Assembly: GCA_030601705.1 (NCBI GenBank)
Contig: JAUWBM010000013.1
Span: 1 to 40,052, forward strand
Direction: 5' to 3'
DNA: 40,052 nt
Origin: Thermoplasmatota archaeon
Lineage (GTDB): Archaea > Thermoplasmatota > E2 > DHVEG-1
The notes below the pieces were generated by a model, which had not been told where the DNA came from, searched no databases, and worked only from the letters and a program-made list of their open reading frames with translations. The position numbers and the translations under genes are program-made. Every line of letters starts with the position of its first letter. Within the stretch, counting starts at the first letter, position 1. Of this stretch, positions 8,837-17,167 are shown piece after piece.

Positions 8837-10124
8837 ACGTATCCCCCCATGTTTTCCATGTTATTTCTTTATGTTTTTTACCATGTTCATCTCTGTTAAA
8901 TTTGTATTTATATTCTTTTTCAGAGCTGCCTATGAACCAAGTTTCATATTTGAATTAACACCTTTTTATATTTTATCAGGATTAAATAATTTGCAGTTGC
9001 TGGTTTTATCTTTTATTGTGATCGTTTTTGATACCTTTCTTCATGTGAAGATCACGAGAAGGAATCTCATGTACTCTTTCCTGCCGACAGCGGTAATGCT
9101 ATGTGGCTTAGGATTAGCAATTATTACGAGGGAAATGACCGTTTCAAATCTTTTTCATTACCTTATATTTGGTTGTTTATTAGTTGTTGTTCTTATAGAT
9201 CATAAGCACTTTTTGGAGTTTTCAGAGATGCTTGTTTCTACTGAAAAAGAATCGATTGAAACTGAAATTTTAAAAGAAAAACCTGTTATTGTAAAACCGC
9301 AACCTAAAGTCATGAAAGCTTCAACTGACCACAAACTCTCTCGTTCATCTTTTTCTTTTATAAATCATCTATTTTTATTAGCTGAAAAAGCTAAAAAAAC
9401 GACCGGCAAAATTACAAGAAAAGTTAAAATTAAATCTATTAAACAACCTAAAATAGCATCCATTAAAGTTGAAAATGCAGATAAAGACAATGATAAAAGT
9501 GTCGATGAAAAAGTGTTGATATTTAAGGAAAATTTTTCTAAACTTGAGGCTAAAACCAGAAATAGACTACAAAGAGCGCAAGATATTTTAAATGAATTTG
9601 AAAGAAGAACAAAAAAATTAAGACACTTAGAAGAGGAGATCGAAAAGAGAAGAAAGAACCTAGCAGAACAAGAGAGGATTTTCAAGGATCAATTAATTTC
9701 TTCTGTTGGTATAAAAAGTAGTTACAATTTATCTTCTATGTCGAAGGATAAAGTTGTTTCTGATGTTCATATGGATAAGGAAAGTAAAGAAGATCAGAAA
9801 GTTCTTGATGGAATAAATGATTGTGCTGCAATTATTCAAAGAGGCATCTTGAAACAAGTCAACAATTCTTTTGCAGAGTTGATCGGTTTTGATACTGAAA
9901 AGCTTAGGAATAAAAGTTTGTTTAATTTTATTGCACCTGAGGGACTTGTAGATCTTGAGAAATATTATCTAGGTAGATTAAAAGGAAGCGATAAATATAC
10001 CTACGAAACTGTTTTTTCAACTAAAGACAATAGCAAGATAATAGTAGAGGTAAGTATTAAACCAACTACTTATAATGGTAAGAAAGCTGAAATTGCAATT
10101 ATTAAAGAACTGAAAAATAAATAA
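8823..10124 (+). CDS. Four-helix membrane protein with coiled coil and C-terminal PAS domain
   Basis: The 433-residue protein has four predicted membrane helices at about residues 11-33, 48-73, 83-101 and 107-126. A basic linker follows (~150-225), then a coiled coil (~228-290, LEEEIEKRRKNLAEQERIF) and a PAS domain (~326-430: DGINDCAAIIQRGILKQVNNSFAELIGF, LFNFIAPEG, YETVFSTKDNSKIIVEVSI). There is no histidine kinase, GGDEF, methyl-accepting or DNA-binding output module, so any signal must leave through partner proteins. The start overlaps the preceding gene by 14 bases, and the gene ends 30 bases from the convergent archaellin gene. Co-transcription with surface proteins suggests that it senses or reports a state of the envelope; that is inference. 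The PAS call is firm by pattern, its ligand is unknown. Confidence 0.8.
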   Translation: MKKDRRIPPCFPCYFFMFFTMFISVKFVFIFFFRAAYEPSFIFELTPFYILSGLNNLQLLVLSFIVIVFDTFLHVKITRRNLMYSFLPTAVMLCGLGLAIITREMTVSNLFHYLIFGCLLVVVLIDHKHFLEFSEMLVSTEKESIETEILKEKPVIVKPQPKVMKASTDHKLSRSSFSFINHLFLLAEKAKKTTGKITRKVKIKSIKQPKIASIKVENADKDNDKSVDEKVLIFKENFSKLEAKTRNRLQRAQDILNEFERRTKKLRHLEEEIEKRRKNLAEQERIFKDQLISSVGIKSSYNLSSMSKDKVVSDVHMDKESKEDQKVLDGINDCAAIIQRGILKQVNNSFAELIGFDTEKLRNKSLFNFIAPEGLVDLEKYYLGRLKGSDKYTYETVFSTKDNSKIIVEVSIKPTTYNGKKAEIAIIKELKNK

Positions 10125-10153
10125 AAAAAGAAAAAGGGATTTTGCGGTATTTT

Positions 10154-11041
10154 TTACGATAGATTTACAATTCTTTTTGAGAACACTGCAGGTGCAGTTG
10201 TATCGTATTGGGCCATTATCCCTATTTCTGGTGTCAATGTACCTTCTACCGATTCTCTTGGTGGTAATCCACCCTGGCCAGTCATGATAGCACTAAGGTT
10301 TACAATAATGATTATTCGATCTCCGCTGTTCATACCATTTGTGTTAACGACCGACGAATCGGGATCATGAATTACGATGACACCAAATTTTATTGAGCTC
10401 GTGTTATCTAATATCGTGTAGCTTGATCCTGATGTTATCGGTGTCTCAAAGACACTTTTGTTGTCAGTATTTACATTTTGTACGAGAGATTCATTTAAGG
10501 TAAGAATCGTTAGATTGTCATATAGGACTGATAAAGTACATAAGCTTAGATCTATATCTTTTGAACCTGCTCGAGGCCGTACAGTGAGTGCGATATATTC
10601 AATTTTTGTTTTATTTACATTTGTGTATCCTGTTATTGATTCAATTGATACCCCTGCTGAAACTTCTCGAATGGTTGCTGTCCCCACGGTTCTCGCTCTT
10701 GACTGCAATGTTTCACTGGTAGTAATCAGTACACTCGCGGCAACTGCTGCGATTAAAACCATGGCGATGAAAACAATAAGAGTCCCAATACCAACCATTG
10801 CTTCTTCTTCAACTTTAATTTTTCTTTTTTCTATTCTTCTTTTATTTCCTGGTTTTATTGCAATGACAGTACTTATTCTAAGACATCCCAATCCTTGATT
10901 AGAATTAATTAAAATAAAACCATCTTTGTAGTCAACATCTTCAAGGATGCCGGTAACGACACTAGCTCTTTCTTCTCCGGGTTCTTTGGTGACGACTTTA
11001 CAGTATTTTCCAACCAGCCTTTCCAAATATTTCTTTTCCAT
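10154..11041 (-). CDS. Archaellin with an N-terminal Sm-like domain
   Basis: Residues 82-295 are a typical archaellin (archaeal flagellin): MVGIGTLIVFIAMVLIAAVAASVLI is the class III signal/assembly helix, LQSRARTVGTATIREVSAGVSIESITGY follows, and the C-terminus has the family pattern GTLTPEIGIMAQYDTTAPAVFSKRIVNLS. Before it lie ~81 extra residues: a strand-rich ~60-residue domain (LVGKYCKVVTKE, GILEDVDYKDGFILI, GLGCLRISTVIAIKP) resembling an Sm/LSm small beta barrel, then a charged linker (KRRIEKRKIKVEEEA). The start at 11041 has a good ribosome binding site (GAAGGTGGT), while the internal ATG before VGIG has none, so the fusion is probably translated whole. The prepilin peptidase site would be EEEA|MVGIG, with alanine at -1 but acidic rather than basic residues before it. 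No archaellum motor genes (flaH, flaI, flaJ) are in the window. It is divergent from the second pilin-like gene. Confidence 0.85.
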   Translation of the reverse strand: MEKKYLERLVGKYCKVVTKEPGEERASVVTGILEDVDYKDGFILINSNQGLGCLRISTVIAIKPGNKRRIEKRKIKVEEEAMVGIGTLIVFIAMVLIAAVAASVLITTSETLQSRARTVGTATIREVSAGVSIESITGYTNVNKTKIEYIALTVRPRAGSKDIDLSLCTLSVLYDNLTILTLNESLVQNVNTDNKSVFETPITSGSSYTILDNTSSIKFGVIVIHDPDSSVVNTNGMNSGDRIIIIVNLSAIMTGQGGLPPRESVEGTLTPEIGIMAQYDTTAPAVFSKRIVNLS

Positions 11042-11375
11042 TTTTTACCACCTTCATTTCCTTCATTTCCATGCGATTTAACAGCATGGTAATAGTTTTC
11101 ATGTATATTGTTCTCAAGTAACACTATATAAAGCTTGTCCGGTAGAAAATCAGACTGTAAAAATTACAAAACGGCATTTTCCCGCCCAAAAAACAACATC
11201 ATATCTAAACACACTGAATTACAAAAAACAGACTGATATCGCTCAACTATGAAAATTTTGTATAAAAACGATGTTGATTTTCTCCTGATTTTTAAATATA
11301 TAATAGGTAACAATTGTATAATAAGATTTATATATTATTCTTAATGAAGTAAATATTGAAATTAATAGTGATAAA
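11042..11375. promoter_or_regulatory. Divergent promoter region between the two archaellin-like genes
   Basis: This 334-base AT-rich gap holds no gene. For the minus-strand archaellin, CTTTATATAG (11133-11124) is a good TATA box giving a leader of about 60 bases with the GAAGGTGGT site. For the plus-strand gene, TTTATATATT (11327-11336) is a good TATA box about 40 bases before the ATG, with AGTGAT as ribosome binding site. About 190 bases separate the two TATA boxes, leaving room for a shared regulator. Confidence 0.55.
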
Positions 11376-11999
11376 ATGAATAAAGAAGGAGCTACAGGAA
11401 TTGCAACTGCCATACTGCTAATTAGCTTTATCTTGATAGCTGCAACTGTTGCATCTGTTTTGACAGACAACTCAAGTGACATATCGGAACAGGATTTAGA
11501 AAAGATGGTGGATGATATTGTTGATGAGATCTCTACATACATACAAATAAAAGATGTAATGGGTAAATTTTATTCTATTGAAGGTGAATCACGAATTCAA
11601 AAAATTGCTGTATTGATAAAACCTCTTTTTTCTGTTGATATGGATGTATCAGAATTAATGATAAAACTATGTAACGGAGAACAAATAAAAATGCTATATT
11701 ATGGTGGACAAGCAGAATTTATCGGCACAAATTCATTATTCGAACATCCAATATGGAATAATATGGATTGTGATAGCTTTAGTTTTGTTGTAGTTCTTGA
11801 TAAAGATAAATCTTTAGTTGATTATAATACTATAGATGACAGTACCGATATGACATACATTATAATCAAGCTATCAGAAAATTTTGCTATGAAAAAAGGA
11901 AATACCATGACTATAACTTTTCTTCTAGGGAAAGGGACAACGAGAACAATAGAAGTGAAAGCTCCGTTACCTATGAAACAAATAGTTTCTCTTGAATAG
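11376..11999 (+). CDS. Archaellin/type IV pilin-like protein
   Basis: The 207-residue product begins MNKEGATGIATAILLISFILIAATVASVLTDNS, a short class III signal (cleavage expected after the MNKEG segment, before ATGIA) followed by the hydrophobic assembly helix. The rest resembles a divergent archaellin: strands such as IQKIAVLIKPLFSVDMDVSELMIKL and a C-terminus TMTITFLLGKGTTRTIEVKAPLPMKQIVSLE, comparable to the archaellin ending. It lacks the Sm-like extension of its neighbour. It could be a minor archaellin or a separate adhesion-pilus subunit; the sequence does not decide. ATG at 11376 is supported by AGTGAT nine bases upstream and a TATA box at 11327. It ends seven bases from the convergent coiled-coil gene. 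Confidence 0.75.
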   Translation: MNKEGATGIATAILLISFILIAATVASVLTDNSSDISEQDLEKMVDDIVDEISTYIQIKDVMGKFYSIEGESRIQKIAVLIKPLFSVDMDVSELMIKLCNGEQIKMLYYGGQAEFIGTNSLFEHPIWNNMDCDSFSFVVVLDKDKSLVDYNTIDDSTDMTYIIIKLSENFAMKKGNTMTITFLLGKGTTRTIEVKAPLPMKQIVSLE

Positions 12000-12005
12000 C
12001 ACTGC

Positions 12006-13253
12006 TCATTCCAATTCTTCTTTTAATTTTTTTGTTTTAAGGTCATTGTCTACTAGCTTTTTATCGATTTCATTATAAATTCTCAAATTATCCTTCCAAA
12101 GTATATTCTCTTCACCATCAGTTTCTTGTCCAAGTTCTGATTCCGCCTGATTTTTTTGTTCCAGCTGATATTGTAATTGCTCCAAGAGATTATCTTTATT
12201 GCAAAGTGTGCTAGTAATGGATTCTAGATTTTCACGATCCTGTTTTAACTCTTTTTGTAATTGTGATATGACGTTCGTCCTTTGAATTAGCTCTTGATTG
12301 TTTTGATCTAGCTGTTTTTTCATTTCTTCAGCAGTTTTTGTCTTTTCCATGCACATTGTCTGTTTTTCTGTTATCTGGCCGCTCATTTGAGCTATGATTG
12401 AATTTTTTGTGTCTAGGGCTTCATTCAATGTTTCTGTCTCTTGTTGCTCCGTTTCTAGTTCAAATTGACTTCGAATTAACTCCGTTTTCATCTGTTTGAT
12501 TTCAATGTTTCTACTTTCTAATCGGTTCTTTAGCATACTGAGCTCATTTTCTTTTAATCTCATCTCATCTCGTTTTGCTTCTAACTCAACGTTAAACCAA
12601 TTTAATGCAGAGTTACTTGCCTTTAGTTCTTTCTTCAATTCCTCGTGTTCTATTTCTTGTGATCCAATATCCGTGTTATTTATGTCGATATCTTCAAGTA
12701 TTTTTTTCAACTCAGATTGTAATTGAATTGTCTCATTTTGTATATCTCTAAATTGTTGTTTTATAAGATTTATTTCCTCATCCCTTCTTCCAAAATCTTT
12801 CTTACTTCTTTCTAGTTTAATTGGCAACTGAGATTTTTCAATTTCTTTATTTTCAAATTGTTGATTAATCGAGCTCAATTCTTTATGCTTGTTTTCTAAT
12901 TCTGATCTGGCTGATCGTAATTCTTCATTCTTTGCTTCCATCTCTTTTTGTTTTTGTTCTAGCTCTGTTTGTAGTCTCTCGACAGCTCCGGTTGTTTCTA
13001 CAAATACTGTCTGTCTTTCTGCTAGCTGTCCTTTAAGGTCTTCAATTATCCTGTTTCTTGTTTCTAAGTCTGTATTCAATGATTCTATTTCCTCCTGTTT
13101 ATTATTCAATTCTAAATGTATCTGACTAATCTCCTGTACTTTATTCCCCAACTCTGATTCTCTATTTTTTAGTTCAATTATTATTTTTTCAAGTTCATCA
13201 TTTTTAAATTCTTCCATTACACTACCATCCTTTGTGTAATTATTGTTCATCAT
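12006..13253 (-). CDS. Long coiled-coil protein with internal repeat
   Basis: Almost the whole 415-residue protein is heptad-like and rich in glutamate, lysine, glutamine and leucine, with no signal peptide or membrane helix, so it is an elongated cytoplasmic coiled coil. An internal repeat is visible: residues ~64-112 (TRNRIIEDLKGQLAERQTVF...) and ~281-329 (TKNSIIAQMSGQITEKQTMC...), sharing NxIIxxxxGQxxExQT and later LxQxxxE. The C-terminal ~40 residues (ENILWKDNLRIYNEIDKKLVDNDLKTKKLKEELE) are less regular and may be a small terminal domain. Three in-frame ATG codons lie near the start (codons 1, 2 and 13), so the start may be slightly downstream. It converges with the pilin-like gene. No named family; a scaffold or structural role linked to the surface block is only a guess. 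Confidence 0.7.
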   Translation of the reverse strand: MMNNNYTKDGSVMEEFKNDELEKIIIELKNRESELGNKVQEISQIHLELNNKQEEIESLNTDLETRNRIIEDLKGQLAERQTVFVETTGAVERLQTELEQKQKEMEAKNEELRSARSELENKHKELSSINQQFENKEIEKSQLPIKLERSKKDFGRRDEEINLIKQQFRDIQNETIQLQSELKKILEDIDINNTDIGSQEIEHEELKKELKASNSALNWFNVELEAKRDEMRLKENELSMLKNRLESRNIEIKQMKTELIRSQFELETEQQETETLNEALDTKNSIIAQMSGQITEKQTMCMEKTKTAEEMKKQLDQNNQELIQRTNVISQLQKELKQDRENLESITSTLCNKDNLLEQLQYQLEQKNQAESELGQETDGEENILWKDNLRIYNEIDKKLVDNDLKTKKLKEELE

Positions 13254-14017
13254 GTATTACCCCTCAACCTTGGTATACATGATAATGTTGGTATAGAAAT
13301 GCGTGATTATTATGCGGAAACATACTATTGGCCCTTTTTAATTTTTCGTCTATCCGACCATTCAGCAGCTATTACCCTCTAGATTTCCTAAACAATCACA
13401 AAAGATACATTAAAGAAAGATACATTTTGATGCACGTCGATTTTTTGATAAAAAATATCTTGTCGATAGATTATGGAATTGTGGAAGGAATAAAAAAACT
13501 CTCGGCATAGTCCTCAGTTGCCTATTAGAAGGATTTTATCCATTCCAGATGGGAATACTGTGTGGTCTGTAGCGTAGCGTAAAACCTGCAGAGGAAAAAG
13601 CCGTCTGTCTTTTTCTTAGTTCTTCATTTTTTCTAAAATACCGAAGATATTTTGTGCTATGCCCTGAAATACTTTTCATAACTATGGCTCTAGTTCTCAA
13701 AAATAGGGATAAAAAATGAATATTTTTCACTTCTCTTTCTCCATTCTGCTAGTTTCTTCCTCCGTTTTAGTGGAATCTTTCCTTACTGTAATGTCAAGTA
13801 AGATTGGTAACATTTTCCTAAGGAGCAAAGGTATTACCTTACATTTTGAAAACAAAGTGATTCTCTACTGTTTTTAACAAATTAAGCCTTGACGTATGAT
13901 GTTACCAATCTTGGTTGACTTTACAGATCTGAATAAATTTTAAACCCGAAATGTTGATCGAGATAGGCTTCATTTTTGAGCTTCTGTTTGCTTTAAAATA
14001 TTGTGCTAGTACTTGAA
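13254..14017. other. 764-base gene-poor stretch with an inverted-repeat element
   Basis: No ORF here looks coding: the two ORF-track entries (13328-13510 and 13536-13730) lack ribosome binding sites and recognisable protein features. The notable content is the 28-bp imperfect inverted repeat at 13786-13926, listed separately. The promoter of the minus-strand coiled-coil gene should lie near 13260-13330. Confidence 0.5.
13786..13926. repeat. 28-bp imperfect inverted repeat enclosing 85 bases
   Basis: The left arm 13786-13813 (CTGTAATGTCAAGTAAGATT...) and the reverse complement of the right arm 13899-13926 (CTGTAAAGTCAACCAAGATT...) agree at 25 of 28 positions, ending in a perfect 13-base AAGATTGGTAACAT-type block. 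The element could fold into a long hairpin in RNA or be a small non-autonomous mobile element or its footprint. No transposase lies inside the 85-base centre. Confidence 0.6.
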
Positions 14018-16930
14018 CTATTGCCTGCCTTCATTGATTGGTTCATATGGGTTGAATGCCGGGTCTGCAAATAATATGTATTCTTGATATGAAGTATATT
14101 TGTTCTTCATCATTGGCTCAGGTTGACTTCTTGCCGTACTCTGGAATGATTGGTGTATTTCATAATCTGCCGTAGGGTCTCCAGTACTAACTAAAGGTGG
14201 TGACCACCACACAAGCCAATCTTTTTCAGCGTGTAAATAACCATTTTTAGCATTTCTTAATGCAAGTCCAACGCTGCAATCTTTTTCTTTAAGATTTTCA
14301 CACACATCGTTATATATTTTATATCCAAAGTGAGGATCTGGATAAATTCCGTTTCTAGCATCTGATTTTGCCTTTATATAGGCCCTTAGAACTGAGAAAC
14401 CAGTATCATAAACTCCATTCTTGGGTTCAAGATATCCACCAGCAATATTTGATGTTGTAGATGCCGCAACAAGTGCTGCTACACCAGAGTGTAAAACTGC
14501 TTGTCCAACACTATTCTTTGGGTATAGACCATCTATTTTACCACAGATGCAACTCTCAATCCAATAAAACGATGGACCCATTTTCATATCCGCACATGAT
14601 CTAGTACTATAATCGCCAAGATCACTGAAACTTGATCCAGGACCTATGAAACCACCCATGAAAATTGGTAGGGTTTGTTCTAATAGTTTTCTTACTAATA
14701 TATTGCCAAAACCAGATGCAACCAATCTTGTAGCAGCCATTCCAAATAGATGCTGACTACCATGACCATTAGCCCATACGAAATTACTAGACTCCATGAG
14801 TTCTCCGCCTTTGGCAACATTTTCACCCACTAGGTCTCTAACTAGATGTTGACGGAAAAATATTTTATTTAGAAGTGTTAATTGTTTAATTTCATCTAGA
14901 GCTTGTTCAGAAAATCCCACTCTTTGAGCTTCTTCCTCCCAGGCTTCTTCTACTTCAAATCCGAGTGGTTTTGCAACTAGTTCTTTAGTTCGTTCACCCG
15001 CCATTTCAGAACAACCCGTAAAGTATTTAATTGGTTCTCCATGCCTAACAATTCCAAGAATTTCTCCAAATAATAAATATCTGAGTGGTGGTTTTCTAAA
15101 GTCACACCCGCCACCCATTGCTAATCCAAATGTATCTTTCCAATTACCTAATTCATTAATAATTTCATCGTAAAATACAGTTCGAGCAATTTGAGCACTT
15201 GCATCCTGTGAATCATAGCCAGTTATTCTACCAACGATATTTTCTTGGAATGGAAATTCAGAATAGACGTCATTTGCTTCATTTGACCAGTCACCGTCTA
15301 TTGGATCAATATTTCCATAAAGAACATCGCTTGGAGTTCCAGAACCATAGTAATACTGACCCTCCTCAACGTCAACTATCTGATTATAGTTGTCATAATA
15401 ATATTGGGGTATCATAACTGCACCACCAACAAGTGCAATGTTAATTGGATTATTTTTGTAATGCTCACGTAATTGTTTTATATCTCTCTCATCCTCAAGA
15501 TCAATCCTAGCAATTTTTGCAAGAAGATCATTCAAAGGATCATGGATTTCCTCAATTACATGTTCATTTGATTCTTTAATTAGACCAATATTTCTAAGAG
15601 CAGTATATGGACCAGGTAACGTTTCACCATTATCCGTTATTACATGATCATCAGCAGTAAAAGCAAATTCTGGTTTAGCAAAAATGATACCTTGTCGATA
15701 TGCAGTTAAATATGGAGCCATAGTGGAAAGCCCCTTCATCAATGCATAAGCCGGTTCCTCTAGCTTTTCAATAACAACATTAGCAGATGCTCTTCCTTCT
15801 TTTTTAGTAAGCCAAGTTCCAGATGCGTAAATAGAATATTCTGCGCCACCTCGATCATATAAAACATTTTCCGTGTAAACTATATCCCTTATAACTTTAC
15901 CGTTAGAATCTCTTATTGCTACGCCACCAGTTCTTGTTGAGCCTGTGTATATCTCATAATTTTGTCTACCAGGATGTTCATTTTCATCATCTATTCCAAT
16001 ATTAAAACTAACAGAATCCCCGAATTCATCAACATCTTCACAATCAAGATTTTCTCCTGTAAACTTCACGAGAGCATATTTATAATCATTTGGGATTTTA
16101 AAAGTGCCAACCAATGAAGAGCCTTTGACCATGGAAGGAACTGCAGTAGCTAGTTGAGTCATAGATCGTGTTGTCATTGTAACTGGGCCAAAATGTTTTT
16201 CTGTACGATCTAAAACTTTAGGTGGCCAGGCGTCTATTGGATTTGTTAAAGTGATGTAATCAATAGTGCCAAACTTTTCCATTAGAAGCTTGATGGTAGC
16301 ATTAACAATTTGTTTAACATTTTCAAATCTCAAAACACTTCCATAGCCATCGATATTTTGACCGCAAACCAACGTCTTTTTCACTCCAAGCTCATTAAGA
16401 ACTTCTCTTACGTTGGGATTTAATTCATCCGCGATTATTACAGGGATACTAAGATATGATGCTAATGGTGTAGCAACTACTCCTAGGTTATAACCAGACT
16501 CATTATTTTCAATAAGAAGGACGGCATCGCTTTCAATCCAGTATTTTTTTGCAATTTCTAAGGACCATTCTTCTGCAGAGTTAGTATCGTCAATGAATTC
16601 ATTTACTGTTATGCCAATTTGTTCTTCTGCCCGTTCAACTGATTCGGAAGGATTATCAAAATTTTTTATATATAAAGGTATAACTTCTTGTTCTCCAACA
16701 TCATTGTAATGAACCCCCAGCGGTGTAGCAATTAATGCATAAAACGGATCTGAATCGGATACAGCAATTGCATCCGGTATATCTGAAAAACTGCTAGAAA
16801 TGTAAAAAAACTCGTCTATCAAGGAAGCACTTGCCATTGTATCTGCAGGCTTCCAAGTATATATTCCAATCGATGCGACAACAAGTATCAAAACTCCAAT
16901 TATTACTATTAATTTATCATTCTTATTCAT
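14018..16930 (-). CDS. Membrane-anchored C25 (gingipain-like) family protein, possibly inactive
   Basis: The 970-residue protein has an N-terminal helix (residues 7-25, LIVIIGVLILVVASIGIYTW) that would anchor it facing outward. Residues ~130-190 resemble a cell-wall-binding-repeat-2 module (GVVATPLASYLSIPVIIADELNPNVREVLNELGVKKTLVCG). The C-terminal half follows the peptidase C25 pattern: NINIALVGG-type strand, the NGHGSQHLFG histidine motif (His723), the VLHSGVAALVAASTTS block and the closing ILFADPAFNPYEP. In gingipains the catalytic cysteine follows the histidine by about 33 residues at the end of a strand; here that strand reads LPIFMGGFIGPG with no cysteine. The nearest cysteines (779, 794, 796) are too far along. 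It may be a pseudoprotease or use another residue. Ribosome binding site CTGGGGAT precedes the ATG. It stands alone, upstream of no clear operon partner. Confidence 0.75.
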   Translation of the reverse strand: MNKNDKLIVIIGVLILVVASIGIYTWKPADTMASASLIDEFFYISSSFSDIPDAIAVSDSDPFYALIATPLGVHYNDVGEQEVIPLYIKNFDNPSESVERAEEQIGITVNEFIDDTNSAEEWSLEIAKKYWIESDAVLLIENNESGYNLGVVATPLASYLSIPVIIADELNPNVREVLNELGVKKTLVCGQNIDGYGSVLRFENVKQIVNATIKLLMEKFGTIDYITLTNPIDAWPPKVLDRTEKHFGPVTMTTRSMTQLATAVPSMVKGSSLVGTFKIPNDYKYALVKFTGENLDCEDVDEFGDSVSFNIGIDDENEHPGRQNYEIYTGSTRTGGVAIRDSNGKVIRDIVYTENVLYDRGGAEYSIYASGTWLTKKEGRASANVVIEKLEEPAYALMKGLSTMAPYLTAYRQGIIFAKPEFAFTADDHVITDNGETLPGPYTALRNIGLIKESNEHVIEEIHDPLNDLLAKIARIDLEDERDIKQLREHYKNNPINIALVGGAVMIPQYYYDNYNQIVDVEEGQYYYGSGTPSDVLYGNIDPIDGDWSNEANDVYSEFPFQENIVGRITGYDSQDASAQIARTVFYDEIINELGNWKDTFGLAMGGGCDFRKPPLRYLLFGEILGIVRHGEPIKYFTGCSEMAGERTKELVAKPLGFEVEEAWEEEAQRVGFSEQALDEIKQLTLLNKIFFRQHLVRDLVGENVAKGGELMESSNFVWANGHGSQHLFGMAATRLVASGFGNILVRKLLEQTLPIFMGGFIGPGSSFSDLGDYSTRSCADMKMGPSFYWIESCICGKIDGLYPKNSVGQAVLHSGVAALVAASTTSNIAGGYLEPKNGVYDTGFSVLRAYIKAKSDARNGIYPDPHFGYKIYNDVCENLKEKDCSVGLALRNAKNGYLHAEKDWLVWWSPPLVSTGDPTADYEIHQSFQSTARSQPEPMMKNKYTSYQEYILFADPAFNPYEPINEGRQ

Positions 16931-17167
16931 AATTTATCCCCAGATACGTGTAGTTACTTCTAATCTATTCTAGTATATTTGTATCTTTCTATATAATATT
17001 TTCTATTATATATTTTTCAGCGCAATTTCTATTATTTTCTTAGTTTCTATACAAAAGAAAAAATAAATATTATAAAATCAATGAAAACTTCCACAAAAAT
17101 TTGAAAAAGACTGGGAATACTTTTAAAAAGCAAGCCTTACATTACAACAAAAAAGGAGAAAACAAAT

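Noticed and set aside
10458-10898. Plus-strand ORF of 146 residues
   Set aside because: Antisense shadow of the archaellin gene; hydrophobic stretch is the complement of the assembly helix.
10909-11124. Minus-strand ORF overlapping the archaellin start
   Set aside because: It overlaps the Sm-like coding region in another frame, and the ribosome binding site fits the archaellin start, not this frame.
12496-13125. Plus-strand Ser/Phe-rich ORFs opposite the coiled-coil gene
   Set aside because: Typical antisense reading of Glu/Lys/Leu-rich codons; no ribosome binding sites.
13536-13730. Minus-strand 64-residue ORF in the gene-poor gap
   Set aside because: No ribosome binding site, no recognisable features, no partner genes.
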